Positions 54,201 through 56,623 of a stretch of 64,000 nucleotides of DNA are shown here, piece by piece; the stretch's first letter is position 1, and every line of letters begins with the position of its first letter. A program made the translations under genes and the position numbers. Under the pieces are notes generated by a model. That model was not told where the DNA came from, did no database searches, and saw only the letters and a program-made list of their open reading frames with translations. Origin of the DNA: Hippopus hippopus (lineage: Eukaryota; Mollusca; Bivalvia; Cardiida; Cardiidae). The DNA is taken from assembly GCA_946811185.2 (NCBI GenBank), contig OX328102.1, positions 11,843,194 to 11,907,193 on the forward strand, read 5' to 3'.

Positions 54201-56023
54201 GCAAATGGTTTAGTTCAAAATTTCGTCACTTGGTAAAGAGCTAACTCATTATTTTCTGTATCAATAGAAGAGTTTTGACAGCCTTATAAAATCAGGAATA
54301 ATCAACACTGATTAAGATTTCATACATGAAAACTCTGCTGCAAAAGGATAATGTTTTCAAAAGTGGTCTGCAGATAGACAAAAGTTGTTGGCTGGAGAAA
54401 ATGGGTGACAGATAGTTACACAGGTTTTGATTGCTTGATGAAGCATTTAGAACTGCTGCTGCATTCTTTTCATAACATACAAATGATCAAGATTATTAGA
54501 GTTTAATAAAAGCTTTTGAAAACATTATGGGGAAAAATAGAAAATGCTGGTTCCATATTGTTTTCTAACCTTTCTGAGACAAATCCAATCATTTGTGTGC
54601 CACGCCCCGATAGCTCAGTCAAAAGTGTACAGAAGTTGAGAACAGGAGGTCGAGGGTTCGATCCCTGGCTCAGCCAATTTCTTTCCAAGGACTGATGATA
54701 GTTATTTCGACAGGATTCATTCCTATCCCACTGCTGCCATTGACAATGGTTATGTGGGAAAGCAGCCAGTGGCTTGGAAAGAATATTGTGCAGAGTACTG
54801 GTAACAGCATGGATAGGTGCACTGGCCACTGCGATATAACTGAAATAATACAATCCATCAATCAACCAATAATTTGTACCACATTGCAATTGCTGTTTGC
54901 AATTTTAGCAAGTCTATAATTCTGTAATCTGGTAAAAATCCCCATACTACATAATGCTGGCTTTCCATGACAAAAAGTATACGATATTTGACAGCAAATA
55001 TATTCAACAGACTTCATGTTTTCTACATTTCGGTCTGTACCTTAGTTTTACTGCCATCTTTACAATCAAATAAAAATGATCGAGCTCTGTTTTCTCAAGA
55101 ACTTGCAAAATGAAATCTGGCTGCATGCCACTTTAATTCTTTACCAAACGACAAAACTTTTAGGCTGGTCAAAATTTGAAGTATTTGCAGACGACATATA
55201 AATCATGGCTCAAAATAGAAATTTACCTTTTGAAGGGTTGAAAACACTGCAGGAAAAGAAGAAAATGCTGGGTACCAGTATTTTCTTCTTTACCCACTAT
55301 ATTTTCCAAAGCCTTCTTGATCAGGGTCGTTAAAACCCGAGACTGTTTGGTAAAGAGTTTACCTTTTATCACACAATCTCTAGTATTAACGATCCTAATA
55401 GAGAAAGCTTTTGAGAACATTGTGGGAAAAGGAGAAAATGCTGGTTACCAGCATTTTCTCCTGTTCCCACAATGTTTTCTGCCCCTCCCAAAGCAAATTT
55501 CAATTTTTGAGTCGCATATATTGTGTCATCTGCAACTGCTTTCAATTTGGACAAACTTAAGATTTTGTCGTTTGGTAAAGAGTTAACATAATAATAAACA
55601 TAAGAAAGTCAGTCAATTTGTAATTTCATCAATATAGTAATTCGAACATTATCTGAAGTATCATATTGTACATCAGCCATGCTCTGTGACAAGGGGGTTT
55701 ACTGCATCTGCAAGTAGTATAGAACTAGATCAGCCCCTGTAGTCCAAGAACTTTTCACTTTTGGTAAATTTTCTGGATGTCCAAGGACTAATCTACCTCA
55801 TTATTAAGCTGGTAGTTAATAAAAATGGATTTTATGGATCCATAATTCTATAATGACTTGCATGGTATAATGCATCAAAGAGGTGCAATTAAACCTCCCC
55901 CTTTTTTCAGAGCATGGCTCATATCTTTGGTTGTAAGTCAAATTATTATATTTCCAAACTTTATTGCAGATGGACAAGGGTTGCCAGGGGTCACAGTGAC
56001 AAGCATATCAAGTAGCAAAGCAG
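20587..56023 (+). CDS. CACHD1: CACHD1-like VWFA/Cache domain protein, exons 1-23, 3' end outside the window
   Basis: In vertebrates CACHD1 is a single-pass membrane protein related to the alpha2delta subunits of voltage-gated calcium channels; it modulates Cav3 channels and binds Wnt receptors. Here 23 exons with GT/AG borders join phase-consistently: 20587-21255, 22999-23129, 24518-24686, 25619-25754, 26726-26796, 27991-28107, 29420-29560, 30681-30855, 31747-31899, 33023-33183, 33921-34097, 36231-36359, 38988-39108, 40234-40321, 43636-43746, 44629-44695, 45666-45718, 46670-46775, 47584-47772, 49424-49607, 52386-52473, 53271-53800, 55970-56023. The sum is 3,820 bases with no in-frame stop. 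Order: signal peptide, N-terminal region, VWA (residues about 270-535), Cache 1 (about 500-640), Cache 2 (about 745-925), Cys-rich (about 926-1090), Thr/Ser/Pro stalk. The membrane span and tail are not found in the window. The match comes from remembered family motifs, not an alignment. Confidence 0.85.
21272..21890 (-). mobile_element. Three variant family A copies in intron 1
   Basis: Copies at about 21272-21480, 21481-21640 and 21700-21890. The first two share a different core (GGAGAAATTGCTTG against CAATTTCTCC) and a TCTGTAGACATGT distal arm, marking a subfamily. Confidence 0.6.
21973..22188 (+). mobile_element. tRNA-headed SINE
   Basis: The head has tRNA-like boxes (TGTGGCTCTGGTAAAG and box B GGTTCAAGCC) and the tail has GTGATATGACGGAAATAACG. 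The tail matches the SINEs at 36601 and 54604. Confidence 0.6.
22193..22423 (+). mobile_element. Family A MITE copy
   Basis: TTAACCCTTAAACAAACAAT to TTTGGTAAAGAGTTAA. The core hairpin has almost no mismatches (centre at about 22284). Confidence 0.78.
22498..22770 (+). mobile_element. Family D fold-back MITE
   Basis: The ends are inverted: GAGCCATGCTCTGGCAAAAG against CTTTTCACAGAGCATAGCC, with TAATG(C/T)A next to each. Inside is an imperfect hairpin, GTCAGACTGCAGG/CGCAGACTGACATGG. Relatives lie at 41174, 42721 and 55674. Confidence 0.7.
22999..23129 (+). CDS. CACHD1: CACHD1-like exon 2: pre-VWA segment
   Basis: Acceptor ttgacag, donor CTGA then GTAAGC. It encodes SVRYQYYMSKAGHYIQYPVN and RTCDK, which lines up with the CACHD1 segment ending F-P-x-x-x-x-R-C just before the VWA domain. 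It begins in phase 0 and ends with two bases of a split Glu codon. Confidence 0.85.
23250..23520 (+). repeat. Family E interspersed repeat
   Basis: Shares CAGTTATGCCCC, CTATCAAAAGGGGAACC and the TCATAGCC start with the 17145 and 28985 copies. It lies in intron 2, just past exon 2. Confidence 0.6.
23562..24116. mobile_element. Two family A MITEs in opposite orientation
   Basis: 23562-23772 (minus, TTAACTCTTACCAAAAC to TTTGGTAAAGGGTTAA) and 23884-24116 (plus, to GGTACAGAGTTAA). Between them is a SINE-head fragment (GGCTCAAGCC) at about 23775-23860. Confidence 0.7.
24128..24455 (+). repeat. Family F interspersed repeat
   Basis: From AGCTTCTGGCAAGCTTAAAAAC through AAAGCCAACAAATATCAGATTC to GGTATATTACACTGAAAAC (quoted in pieces). 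A diverged copy lies at 52797-53098, and the start of another at 63959-64000. No coding potential is seen. Confidence 0.6.
24518..24686 (+). CDS. CACHD1: CACHD1-like exon 3: VWA first strand and MIDAS position
   Basis: RKNLVILVDNGQATQ is the first beta strand and MIDAS loop of the VWA domain. The canonical DxSxS is replaced by DNGQA (Asp at residue 286), so both Ser ligands are missing. Vertebrate CACHD1 is also degenerate here, unlike alpha2delta-1/2. Acceptor gatag; donor GATAAG then GTAAGG; ends in phase 0. Confidence 0.88.
24708..25150. mobile_element. Head-to-head pair of family A MITEs
   Basis: A minus copy (24708-24931) ends GTTTGGTAAAGGTTTAA. The plus copy starts within two bases (TCTTTACCAAACAATCC) and ends TTTGGTAAGTTTAC at 25150. 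Together they form a long inverted pair. The first begins about 22 bp after exon 3. Confidence 0.72.
25200..25380 (+). mobile_element. tRNA-headed SINE, degenerate
   Basis: CCCGATAGCCAAGTTGGTAA recalls a tRNA A box. AAGCAGCCAGTGGCTTGGGA and CAGGAAAGCATCAACG are the body and tail phrases shared with the 36601 and 54604 SINEs. Confidence 0.6.
25395..26206. mobile_element. Three family A MITEs around exon 4
   Basis: 25395-25580 (plus) has lost half of the core. 25786-25951 (plus) has lost the right half of the palindrome and the start of the long arm. 25976-26206 (minus) is complete, ending GTGTGGTAAAGGGTTAA. Two of the three thus have deletions at the palindrome. Confidence 0.72.
25619..25754 (+). 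CDS. CACHD1: CACHD1-like exon 4: VWA
   Basis: Acceptor tttttttaacag and donor CTGACA then GTATGT. VNIVMFPYGPQTTG is the second VWA strand and the Cys in TAGCDENLL matches the conserved CSLDQCY region. It ends with NVNLLADFVKSAPFSD plus one base. Confidence 0.87.
26255..26363 (-). mobile_element. Family C MITE
   Basis: Hairpin GTGTAGATCAAAGATCAGAC/CCAATCTTGATCTACAC, then GAAAGGCACTTTAAGGGTTAA, the TTAA-bounded terminus with GGG (quoted bases are split across the hairpin and end). Confidence 0.65.
26726..26796 (+). CDS. CACHD1: CACHD1-like exon 5: VWA helix
   Basis: A short 71 bp exon, found only by splice phase. A strong pyrimidine tract with ttttcag precedes it and CAG then GTAAGC follows. 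NLMEGLTKVYTLLEHDQAEN is the VWA helix that in CACHD1 reads as an AFQLI segment. Confidence 0.85.
26946..27137 (-). mobile_element. Family A MITE copy
   Basis: TTTAACTCTCTACCACATGA to TGTGTGGTAAAGGGTTAA; the core is lost (AAAATACTGGTTTTAAC). Confidence 0.65.
27680..28366 (+). mobile_element. Two family A MITEs flanking exon 6
   Basis: 27680-27897 lacks clean ends. 28129-28366 starts TCAACCCTTTACCAAAG 22 bp past the exon 6 donor and ends TTTGGTAAAGAGTTAA. Confidence 0.68.
27991..28107 (+). CDS. CACHD1: CACHD1-like exon 6: VWA strand
   Basis: Acceptor attttcttgcag, donor CTG then GTATGA. RTNLVIILIDGKSNPTD is a VWA central strand plus loop, followed by a helix (LVGMALFEMIARYQQKL). Phase 0 at both ends. 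Confidence 0.87.
28608..28838 (-). mobile_element. Family A MITE copy with near-perfect core
   Basis: TTTAACCCTTTACCAGATGA to TTTGGTAAGGGGTTAA. The 67 bp core at about 28718-28785 is almost fully self-complementary. Confidence 0.78.
28985..29300 (+). repeat. Family E interspersed repeat
   Basis: GGCCATTTTTAAAGAAAATG to GTGCTCTTGCTTATTTTT. It keeps TCATAGCCCTGTCATC, TACTTCAAACTTGGGC and GACACAGTTATGTCCC. It ends close to exon 7. Confidence 0.6.
29420..29560 (+). CDS. CACHD1: CACHD1-like exon 7: VWA C-terminal strand and helix
   Basis: The acceptor ctgcag lies inside a longer open stretch. I chose it because exon 6 ends in phase 0 and the protein match starts here (IQHIVYMIGEP, then FEMRMAQIADQNN, like the LAFLRDLAEQN helix). 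Donor AGCA then GTAAGT. Confidence 0.85.
29618..29815 (-). mobile_element. Family A MITE copy
   Basis: TGTTAACCTTCTTTGCAGAT to GTTTGGTAAAGG, about 58 bp past exon 7. The core is largely kept, with one arm changed (ACTCTCGTTACCAG). Confidence 0.65.
30681..30855 (+). CDS. CACHD1: CACHD1-like exon 8: VWA end to Cache 1
   Basis: Acceptor aattgatag; donor TCAG then GTATGT. SFPDKVSAYFQTLPPKLDNS corresponds to the vertebrate VGRFYTNLPN segment that links VWA and the first Cache domain. A SINE head sits 20 bp past the donor. Confidence 0.87.
30872..31020 (+). mobile_element. tRNA-headed SINE, truncated
   Basis: AGGTAGCTCAGTCGGTAACA is a clear tRNA A-box region and GTTGCTGGTTTGATTTTAC an eroded B box. 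GATAGTCATTGTGACAGG is the shared body. It begins about 17 bp after exon 8. Confidence 0.65.
31038..31712. mobile_element. Family A copies, the second composite
   Basis: 31038-31260 (plus) ends TTTGGTAAAGATTTA. At 31420-31712 a minus-type left arm (TCTTTACCAGACGACAAC) joins a plus-type body ending TCGGTAAAGAGTGAA, 34 bp before exon 9: a recombinant or insertion-within-insertion. Confidence 0.62.
31747..31899 (+). CDS. CACHD1: CACHD1-like exon 9: Cache 1
   Basis: VHGVVVVDSSIATVFTEIAN is the hallmark Cache strand-helix (GVVGVDV in the family), followed by YMFLLDLNHG, the strand before the conserved GY/H-hydrophobic-HP motif in exon 10. Acceptor tgtaacag; the final Gly codon is split. Confidence 0.9.
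32142..32950. mobile_element. Three family A MITEs in intron 9
   Basis: 32142-32371 (plus, GTTAACTCTTTGCCACAC to TTTGGTAAAGGGTTAA), a core-only remnant at 32570-32720, and 32726-32950 (minus, ending TGTGTGGTAAAGCGTT). Confidence 0.68.
33023..33183 (+). CDS. CACHD1: CACHD1-like exon 10: Cache 1, HP motif
   Basis: GHVLIHPKLRDP is the Cache signature (GYxLxHPxL in CACHD1 and alpha2delta), followed by the FPKLEIIEPELTLQDRIRML helix. Acceptor aacctacag; donor CACAG then GTAATT. A family A MITE starts 34 bp downstream. Confidence 0.92.
33217..33830 (-). mobile_element. Tandem of three family A MITEs after exon 10
   Basis: 33217-33447 has both ends (ATTAACTCTTTACCAAACGA; TGTGTGGTAAAGGGTTAA) and an excellent core. 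A second copy starts two bases later (33449-33665), and an eroded third runs to about 33830. All have the same orientation. Confidence 0.72.
33921..34097 (+). CDS. CACHD1: CACHD1-like exon 11: inter-Cache region
   Basis: PLPATVYYQRLQGTHLCVVL matches the vertebrate kLLYHRLDL...ACLHF segment between the Cache domains. Acceptor attttcttgcag; donor CAATCT then GTAAGT; phase 0 both ends. A broken copy of this exon follows at 34152-34530. Confidence 0.88.
34152..34530 (+). pseudogene. Decayed duplicate of CACHD1-like exon 11, split by a MITE
   Basis: TTTGGCCAACTGCCAGGAAG through ACCAGCAACAGTGTACTCTC to GTACACATTTGTGTGTTGTC parallels exon 11 nearly base for base. After the MITE at 34247-34462 the copy resumes with TTTCTCCTCTGATACTGTCA and ends at the former donor (CAGTTTGTAGC in place of CAATCTGTAAG). 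Frame breaks and donor loss make it unusable. Confidence 0.8.
34247..34462. mobile_element. Family B fold-back MITE
   Basis: The outer 22 bases pair with one mismatch: TCCTGGGTCCGTATTCAC against GTGAATACAGACCCAGGA. In the middle, TGGCTAAACCATA/TATGGTTTAGCCA. It is inserted in the exon 11 duplicate. Confidence 0.78.
34535..35060 (-). pseudogene. Decayed mariner fragment
   Basis: On the minus strand, LHHQDNAPVHKSIIAIAAIK (about 34925-34865) is the second catalytic Asp block of mariner. Further on, DADIIQSCNKGLSEW resembles the C-terminal helix before the end of the enzyme. Stops interrupt every few dozen codons. A TIR-like end (GGTGCATAACTTGTGAGCC) is near 34550; the other end was not found. 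Confidence 0.65.
35279..36140. mobile_element. Family A copies in intron 11
   Basis: 35279-35498 (minus) has a good core with part of the right arm deleted. 35680-35873 (plus) lacks its left end. 35986-36140 (minus) is very eroded and ends about 90 bp before exon 12. Confidence 0.62.
36231..36359 (+). CDS. CACHD1: CACHD1-like exon 12: linker to Cache 2
   Basis: Acceptor atttcgtttcag; donor ATCAAG then GTATCA; phase 0 both ends. EQLHAPYHRIDQTVVAPFPN and DVCHLYNKF encode the segment that in the family precedes the long helix of Cache 2. Confidence 0.8.
36600..36880 (+). mobile_element. tRNA-headed SINE
   Basis: CCCCAATAGCGCAATTAGTA (A box region), GTTGGATTCCAGGC (B box), GACAGGATTC, GCAGCCAGTGGCTTGGAAAG and GCATGGATAGGTGCACTGGC, ending GTGATATAACTGAAATAAT. 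It shares all parts with 54604-54850. Confidence 0.7.
36890..38552 (+). repeat. Tandem array of 156-163 bp units inside a TIR-bounded element
   Basis: About nine units. The anchor GTTATGGTTCTTTTGCACTG or its variant starts at 37102, 37265, 37427, 37587, 37749, 37905, 38061, 38217 and 38373. The first spacings are 160-163 bp and the later ones exactly 156 bp, so there are two unit types. Outside the array, AGATACGCCCGTC (left) is inverted to GACGGGCGTAT (right, to 38543). The frame at 37107-37667 is repeat translated, not a gene. Size and setting recall the BIV160-like repeats of bivalves; identity unchecked. Confidence 0.85.
38712..39352. mobile_element. Family A MITEs tightly flanking exon 13
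   Basis: 38712-38937 (minus) ends 50 bp before the acceptor. 39127-39352 (plus, TGACCCTTTACAAATAAT to GTTAGTAAAGAATAAA) starts 18 bp after the donor. The transcript could pair the two arms around the exon. Confidence 0.68.
38988..39108 (+). CDS. CACHD1: CACHD1-like exon 13: Cache 2 helix
   Basis: Acceptor actttcacag. Two donors are possible. An internal CAC then GTAAGT at about 39051 looks strong but gives the wrong phase for exon 14. GAAAG then GTAGGT after 39108 keeps the frame and matches the family (FLICGGNTTLIRK like YLSDNTRLI). I use the second; the first may be an alternative or cryptic site. Confidence 0.78.
39826..40182. mobile_element. Possible TIR element, CCTGGGTCCAG ends
   Basis: TTGCCTGGGTCCAGGCGACA near the left end, and its complement CTTCTGGACCCAGGCTACAA near the right, each next to AATAAT. 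A family A end fragment (GATTGTGTGGTGTTAAAGG) sits inside. Single copy, so tentative. Confidence 0.45.
40234..40321 (+). CDS. CACHD1: CACHD1-like exon 14: Cache 2 helix
   Basis: Acceptor ctattcag; donor ACAG then GTTCAA. It encodes ARDLIQQTVRATNQLDTFWQ then RVKDVID, the amphipathic helix before the Cache 2 core. A second frame is also open across this short exon, but only this one joins exons 13 and 15. Confidence 0.8.
40395..40605. mobile_element. Possible short TIR element with CCCTACCTACC tract
   Basis: TGTGTTTAGGGTTTTCCGAC pairs with GGACCAAAACCCTAATCACA. The interior has GCCCTACCTACCCTACCTAC. It lies 70 bp past exon 14. Confidence 0.5.
40672..40885 (+). mobile_element. Family C MITE, full length
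   Basis: Left end TTAACCCCTAAAGTGCCTTT; right end GGCGCTCTAAAGGTTAA. Between them is a strong hairpin, GTGTAGATCAAGATCAGACT with GTCTGATCTTTGATCTACAC. The TTAA boundaries with CCC/GG suggest a piggyBac-type origin, as for family A. Confidence 0.75.
40886..41003 (-). mobile_element. Family A remnant joined to a family C end
   Basis: Core GAAAATGCTGATTTCCAAC and right end TGTGTGATAAAGAGTTA. It directly follows the family C terminus. Confidence 0.55.
41174..41440 (+). mobile_element. Family D fold-back MITE
   Basis: TTTGAGCCCTGCTCTGACAA to TTCACAGAGCACGGCTCATT, with GCTTAATGCATC and AGATGCATTAAGC forming the inner arms; the internal hairpin is GGTCAGCCTGTGCGG/TGCAGGCTGACC. Confidence 0.72.
41470..42463. 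mobile_element. Three family A MITEs in intron 14
   Basis: 41470-41697 (minus, ending GTGTGGTAAAGGGTTAA), 41846-42071 (plus) and 42234-42463 (plus; the core centre reads GCTAGTAACTAGC). Spacing between them is roughly 150 bp. Confidence 0.7.
42721..42976 (+). mobile_element. Family D fold-back MITE
   Basis: ATTGAGCCATGCTCTGGCAA to CAGAGCATAGCTCAT, inner arms GGCTTAATGCATC and CAGATGCATTAAGG. The internal hairpin is almost perfect (CAGGTCAGCCTGTGCAGGCTG, read as two halves of about ten). Confidence 0.72.
43010..43232 (-). mobile_element. Family A MITE copy
   Basis: GAACTCTTTACTACACAACA to GTGGGGGGAAAGGGTTC. The core is nearly complete (AAAATGCTGG and CCAGCATTTT arms intact). Confidence 0.7.
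43350..43552 (+). mobile_element. Family C MITE, full length
   Basis: TTTACCCTTTCACAGCTATA to GTGCTCCACTGGTTAA, hairpin GTGTGGATCAAGATCAGACT/GTCTGATCTTTGAACTACAC. It ends 84 bp before exon 15. Confidence 0.68.
43636..43746 (+). CDS. CACHD1: CACHD1-like exon 15: Cache 2 core
   Basis: SIAFPDTTFYHYAKLTAVSR followed by NKVVIVSRAVIEQG. The family normally has FDPTRRQWYLHAV at this point. The clam protein keeps Y..Y..AKLTAV but lacks the DPTxRxW part, so this Cache appears shortened. Acceptor ctttatgcag; donor AAGG then GTAAAT. Confidence 0.78.
44629..44695 (+). CDS. CACHD1: CACHD1-like exon 16: Cache 2
   Basis: A 67 bp exon between ttcttacag and AATTCT/GTAAGT. RLQGVVGLTVTARYLTSQLL is the second GVVGxDxT strand-helix (TVAVMGIDFTLRYFYKVLM in vertebrate CACHD1). 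A family A MITE begins 22 bp downstream. Confidence 0.87.
44718..45440 (+). mobile_element. Two family A MITEs in intron 16
   Basis: 44718-44945 lacks the right palindrome arm and carries an extra right-end duplicate (TTTGGTGAAAAGACATC then GTGTGGTAAAGGGTTGA). 45220-45440 runs TTAACCCTTTGCCACACAAT to GTGTGGTAAAGGGTTAA. Confidence 0.65.
45666..45718 (+). CDS. CACHD1: CACHD1-like exon 17: Cache 2
   Basis: The smallest exon seen (53 bp). VDGCSGKDMQCHIIDASG has the paired Cys seen in VCNQDGG...IRCFIMEDRG. Acceptor atttccag, donor CTGG then GTAAGG; a Gly codon is split with exon 18. Confidence 0.82.
45741..46170 (+). other. Intron 17: local duplicate and low-complexity tract
   Basis: TTTCAAGTTGAAAAGTTCCA and CATTTCAAGTTGAAAATTTCC occur about 130 bp apart, each followed by ATTTCTTGTTTA(T/G)GCA. 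A C-run and T-run lie at 46046-46065. From 46097 GTATGCTCGCAAAAAAGC... GGCCCTCAAGGGCCTC looks like a repeat tail. No coding claim. Confidence 0.4.
46358..46606 (+). mobile_element. Family A MITE copy, enlarged core
   Basis: TTTACCACACAGTCCC to TTTGGTAAAGACTTAG, 64 bp before exon 18. The core has an insertion (TTTGCTGATGATGAGATAAA). Confidence 0.6.
46670..46775 (+). CDS. CACHD1: CACHD1-like exon 18: end of Cache 2
   Basis: GYILDYDETRSGDKIKHLSQ then QYPWLVAELQSSGAIE. GYIL takes the place of GYLVAHP, and the HP pair of the Cache motif is lost here. Acceptor atacttacag; donor ATTGAA then GTAAGT. Confidence 0.83.
46903..47128 (-). mobile_element. Family A MITE copy
   Basis: Starts ATTAACTCTTCAGTGAAGAA and ends TGTGTTGTAAAGAATAAAC, where it meets the next copy. 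Part of the core is deleted. Confidence 0.65.
47129..47353 (-). mobile_element. Family A MITE, reference copy with a complete 67 bp palindrome
   Basis: Best core in the window. Bases 47231-47297 are a 67 bp inverted repeat around one unpaired base: each arm starts GAAAACATTGTGGGAAAAGG and continues AGAAAATGCTGGT. Outside the core the arms differ: a long one of about 105 bp (TAAAATTTTAGACTTGTCC, GCATTTGCAGACGACAAA) and a short one of about 60 bp (GGCTTCTTTCTCAGGGTCG, GGGATTGTGTGGTA). Consensus ends across copies are TTAA then CCCTTTACCA, and TGGTAAAGGG then TTAA. TTAA targets with CCC/GGG ends are known for piggyBac. No transposase of that type is seen in the window. Confidence 0.85.
47584..47772 (+). 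CDS. CACHD1: CACHD1-like exon 19: Cys-rich region
   Basis: RCTSFSDGYHKLLYTL is the counterpart of LCNSFSDRTVQRFYKF; RCQHYRLEPVTHTNLFLLIL matches CSKYRLTRIPGTNAFVGIV. It ends HNCVDNTQ. Acceptor atttcatcgcag; donor CCCAG then GTTTAA (weak at +3). Phase 0 both ends. Confidence 0.87.
47866..48094 (-). mobile_element. Family A MITE copy
   Basis: TTAACCCTTCCCCAAACAAG to TTTGGTAAAGGGTTAA, about 95 bp past exon 19. Confidence 0.72.
48110..48695 (+). mobile_element. Two family C remnants
   Basis: 48110-48170 holds a hairpin (ATCAAAGATTAGACTGCAC/GCCTGATCTTGATCTGTGC). 48506-48695 holds GCCAGTGTAGATCAAGATCA with GCAATCTGATCC and a body like 43350-43552. Confidence 0.55.
48742..49325 (+). mobile_element. 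Two family A MITEs before exon 20
   Basis: 48742-48962 (TTAACCCTTTACCACACAAT, core shortened to ATGCTGGTAGCATTTTC, to TTTGGTAAAGAAATAA) and 49108-49325 (eroded left end, AAAACCAGCACTTTCTCC core). Confidence 0.65.
49424..49607 (+). CDS. CACHD1: CACHD1-like exon 20: Cys-rich, CxC cluster
   Basis: NCLSCGM, then QCQMCDDNNTRCQCPCFC. The CQCPCFC cluster matches the vertebrate ECECPCEC. The open frame runs on into a mariner, but the donor TTACA then GTGAGC at 49608 is the one that joins exon 21 in phase. Acceptor ttcacttcag. Confidence 0.87.
49632..50923 (-). mobile_element. mariner (DD34D) element with TIRs and TA target duplication
   Basis: 1,292 bp between TA at 49630-49631 and TA at 50924-50925. 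The ends are inverted and identical over at least 26 bases: CGAGGGTCATCCAATAAAG then AATGGGA. The high end identity indicates a younger insertion than the one at 9649. It sits in intron 20, 22 bp beyond the exon 20 donor, antisense to the host gene. Confidence 0.92.
49704..50771 (-). pseudogene. mariner transposase with one in-frame stop and loss of the first catalytic Asp
   Basis: One continuous minus frame of 356 codons, read from 50771 to 49704; the likely Met start is ATG 50744 (MATFTAIEQRAYIKIEYF). N-terminal helix-turn-helices include STVYRWIDEFKKRRTD and the second HTH CEEIAREVGVSRGSAHTIL. A TAG follows RYK at 50303-50301. Downstream, FLNRIVAIEPELKRQ shows that the block which in mariners reads IVTGDE(T/K)W is missing, so the first Asp of the DDD triad is gone. 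The second and third Asp remain (ILYDNASCH and SPDFDLF, 35 positions apart). Neither defect is a frameshift. The protein cannot be catalytic. Confidence 0.9.
50958..51174 (-). mobile_element. Family A MITE copy
   Basis: TAACTGTTTACACTACAACA to TGTTTGGTAAAGGCTTA. It begins only 35 bp from the mariner right end. Confidence 0.65.
51175..52127. other. Intron 20 remainder, unclassified
   Basis: AT-rich. The 71-codon frame at 51354-51569 has no known motif and no good splice support. A partial family A arm (TTTTTACTCTTTAACAAATG) lies at 52040-52120. Confidence 0.35.
52128..52352 (+). mobile_element. Family A MITE next to exon 21
   Basis: ATTAACCCTTTAGAAAGTTA to GTTTGGAAAGGGTTAG. The core is partly kept (AAAATGTTGGTAACCAGC). 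Confidence 0.68.
52386..52473 (+). CDS. CACHD1: CACHD1-like exon 21: Cys-rich region
   Basis: HPVIVTQPELQPDSPGPMFE then HCSIPC parallels HQEPVTYTAIDPGLQDALHQ then C..SRC. Acceptor tttttcattag, donor TCAAT then GTGAGT. A family A MITE ends 34 bp upstream of the acceptor. Confidence 0.83.
52797..53098 (+). repeat. Family F interspersed repeat
   Basis: GCAAGCCTTTGGCGAGCTTA to GGGTATATTACACTAAAAAC, with ATGCCAACAAATGTCAGATT in common with the 24128 copy. Confidence 0.6.
53108..53250 (+). mobile_element. Family A MITE, internally deleted
   Basis: AAACCATTTACCAAACAATT to TTTGGTAAAGGG, ending about 20 bp before exon 22. One palindrome arm is gone. Confidence 0.6.
53271..53800 (+). CDS. CACHD1: CACHD1-like exon 22: last Cys pair and Thr/Ser/Pro stalk
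   Basis: The first 25 residues (LSICSQLNHC, FPVCVWKD) match CFGVLDCEWCMVDSDG. About 150 residues follow in which Thr, Ser and Pro dominate (for example TPIPTPPPLKTT), an expected mucin-like O-glycosylated stalk. Vertebrate CACHD1 has only a short segment before the membrane here. A near repeat, PNTSRLVPVLTSTLNTSKLA, suggests internal duplication. Donor AACAG then GTTTAG; the frame stays open 79 bases beyond. Confidence 0.85.
53912..54600. mobile_element. Family A pieces in intron 22
   Basis: A minus half copy (53912-54070), a plus half copy (54076-54243, ending TTGGTAAAGAGCTAA) and a core remnant with deletion (54508-54600). The first two may be one element split by a rearrangement. Confidence 0.5.
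54604..54850 (+). mobile_element. tRNA-headed SINE, best copy
   Basis: The head GCCCCGATAGCTCAGTC with box B GGTTCGATCCC (54655-54665) resembles a tRNA but cannot fold as a functional one (A arm and anticodon region eroded). Body: GATGATAGTTATTTCGACAG, GCAGCCAGTGGCTTGGAAAG, GCATGGATAGGTGCACTGGC; tail GCGATATAACTGAAATAAT. Confidence 0.75.
55136..55588. mobile_element. Head-to-head pair of family A MITEs
   Basis: A minus copy 55136-55352 (ends GTTTGGTAAAGAGTTTA) abuts plus copy 55353-55588 (starts CCTTTTATCACACAATC, ends TTTGGTAAAGAGTTAA). The second has an almost perfect core (centre about 55446). Confidence 0.74.
55674..55923 (-). mobile_element. Family D MITE, reversed, before exon 23
   Basis: CAGCCATGCTCTGTGACAAG to TTTCAGAGCATGGCTCAT; the inner part (GGATTTTATGGATCCATAAT) runs opposite to the other copies. 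It ends 46 bp before the exon 23 acceptor. Confidence 0.65.
55970..56023 (+). CDS. CACHD1: CACHD1-like exon 23: juxtamembrane
   Basis: Acceptor tttattgcag; donor AGCAG then GTTTAG. It encodes DGQGLPGVTVTSISSSKAG, which resembles DDMGAIGDEVITLNMIKSAP just before the membrane span. The next exon should start in phase 1 and encode the span; I could not find it up to 64000. Confidence 0.7.
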
Positions 56024-56056
56024 GTTTAGGGAGCACTATAAGGTTTGTAGCCTTTT

Positions 56057-56276
56057 AACCCTTTATCAAACAATCCAGGGTTTTAACGATCCTGAGGAAG
56101 AAGGCTTTTGAAAACATTGTACTAAAAGGGGAAAATGCTGGTAACAGCATTTTCTTCTTCTTTAATAATGTTTTTCAGCCGTTTATAGAAAATTCCAATC
56201 ATTATTAGCAACAATTAGTTAGTCGTCTGTTTTTAGTTTGGACAAGATTAAAGATGGTTTGTCTGATAAAGATTTA
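56057..56276 (+). mobile_element. Family A MITE after exon 23
   Basis: TTAACCCTTTATCAAACAAT starts 33 bp after the donor; the core is ATGCTGGTAACAGCATTTTC; the right end is TGATAAAGATTTAA. Confidence 0.68.
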
Positions 56277-56623
56277 AAGATTCTGCTTTGCTGCTTCATC
56301 AGATCCAGAGATAAGTGGAGTTTAACCCTTATCAGATGACACAATTTTCGACTTGGCAGTTAAGTTTGATCATATTTTTATTGCCATCTTGATACTAATC
56401 ATACGGTATATAAACATACGGTAATGTTACATGAAAAGAAGTAAATGTTGGGCAAAAGGGTCTGGCCACAAGTTCTCACAACTTAGATTCGGCCATTCCC
56501 TTTAAATAATCTATAAACTGTCAGTGTCTTCTATAATTCTAAAATTATAACAAATATATGTATATTTGATCTTTTCTTGCAAAAAGAAGACTGTTATGTT
56601 CCAGCTATGAAATTATGGGCAGT
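56277..56623. other. Unclassified DNA after exon 23
   Basis: A family A left-arm remnant (TTTAACCCTTATCAGATGAC) lies at 56322-56370. I looked for the expected transmembrane exon and found none. Confidence 0.35.

Noticed and set aside
54604..54676. Possible tRNA gene (A and B boxes)
   Set aside because: The cloverleaf is broken and the same head is followed by the same SINE body and tail as at 36600 and 25200.
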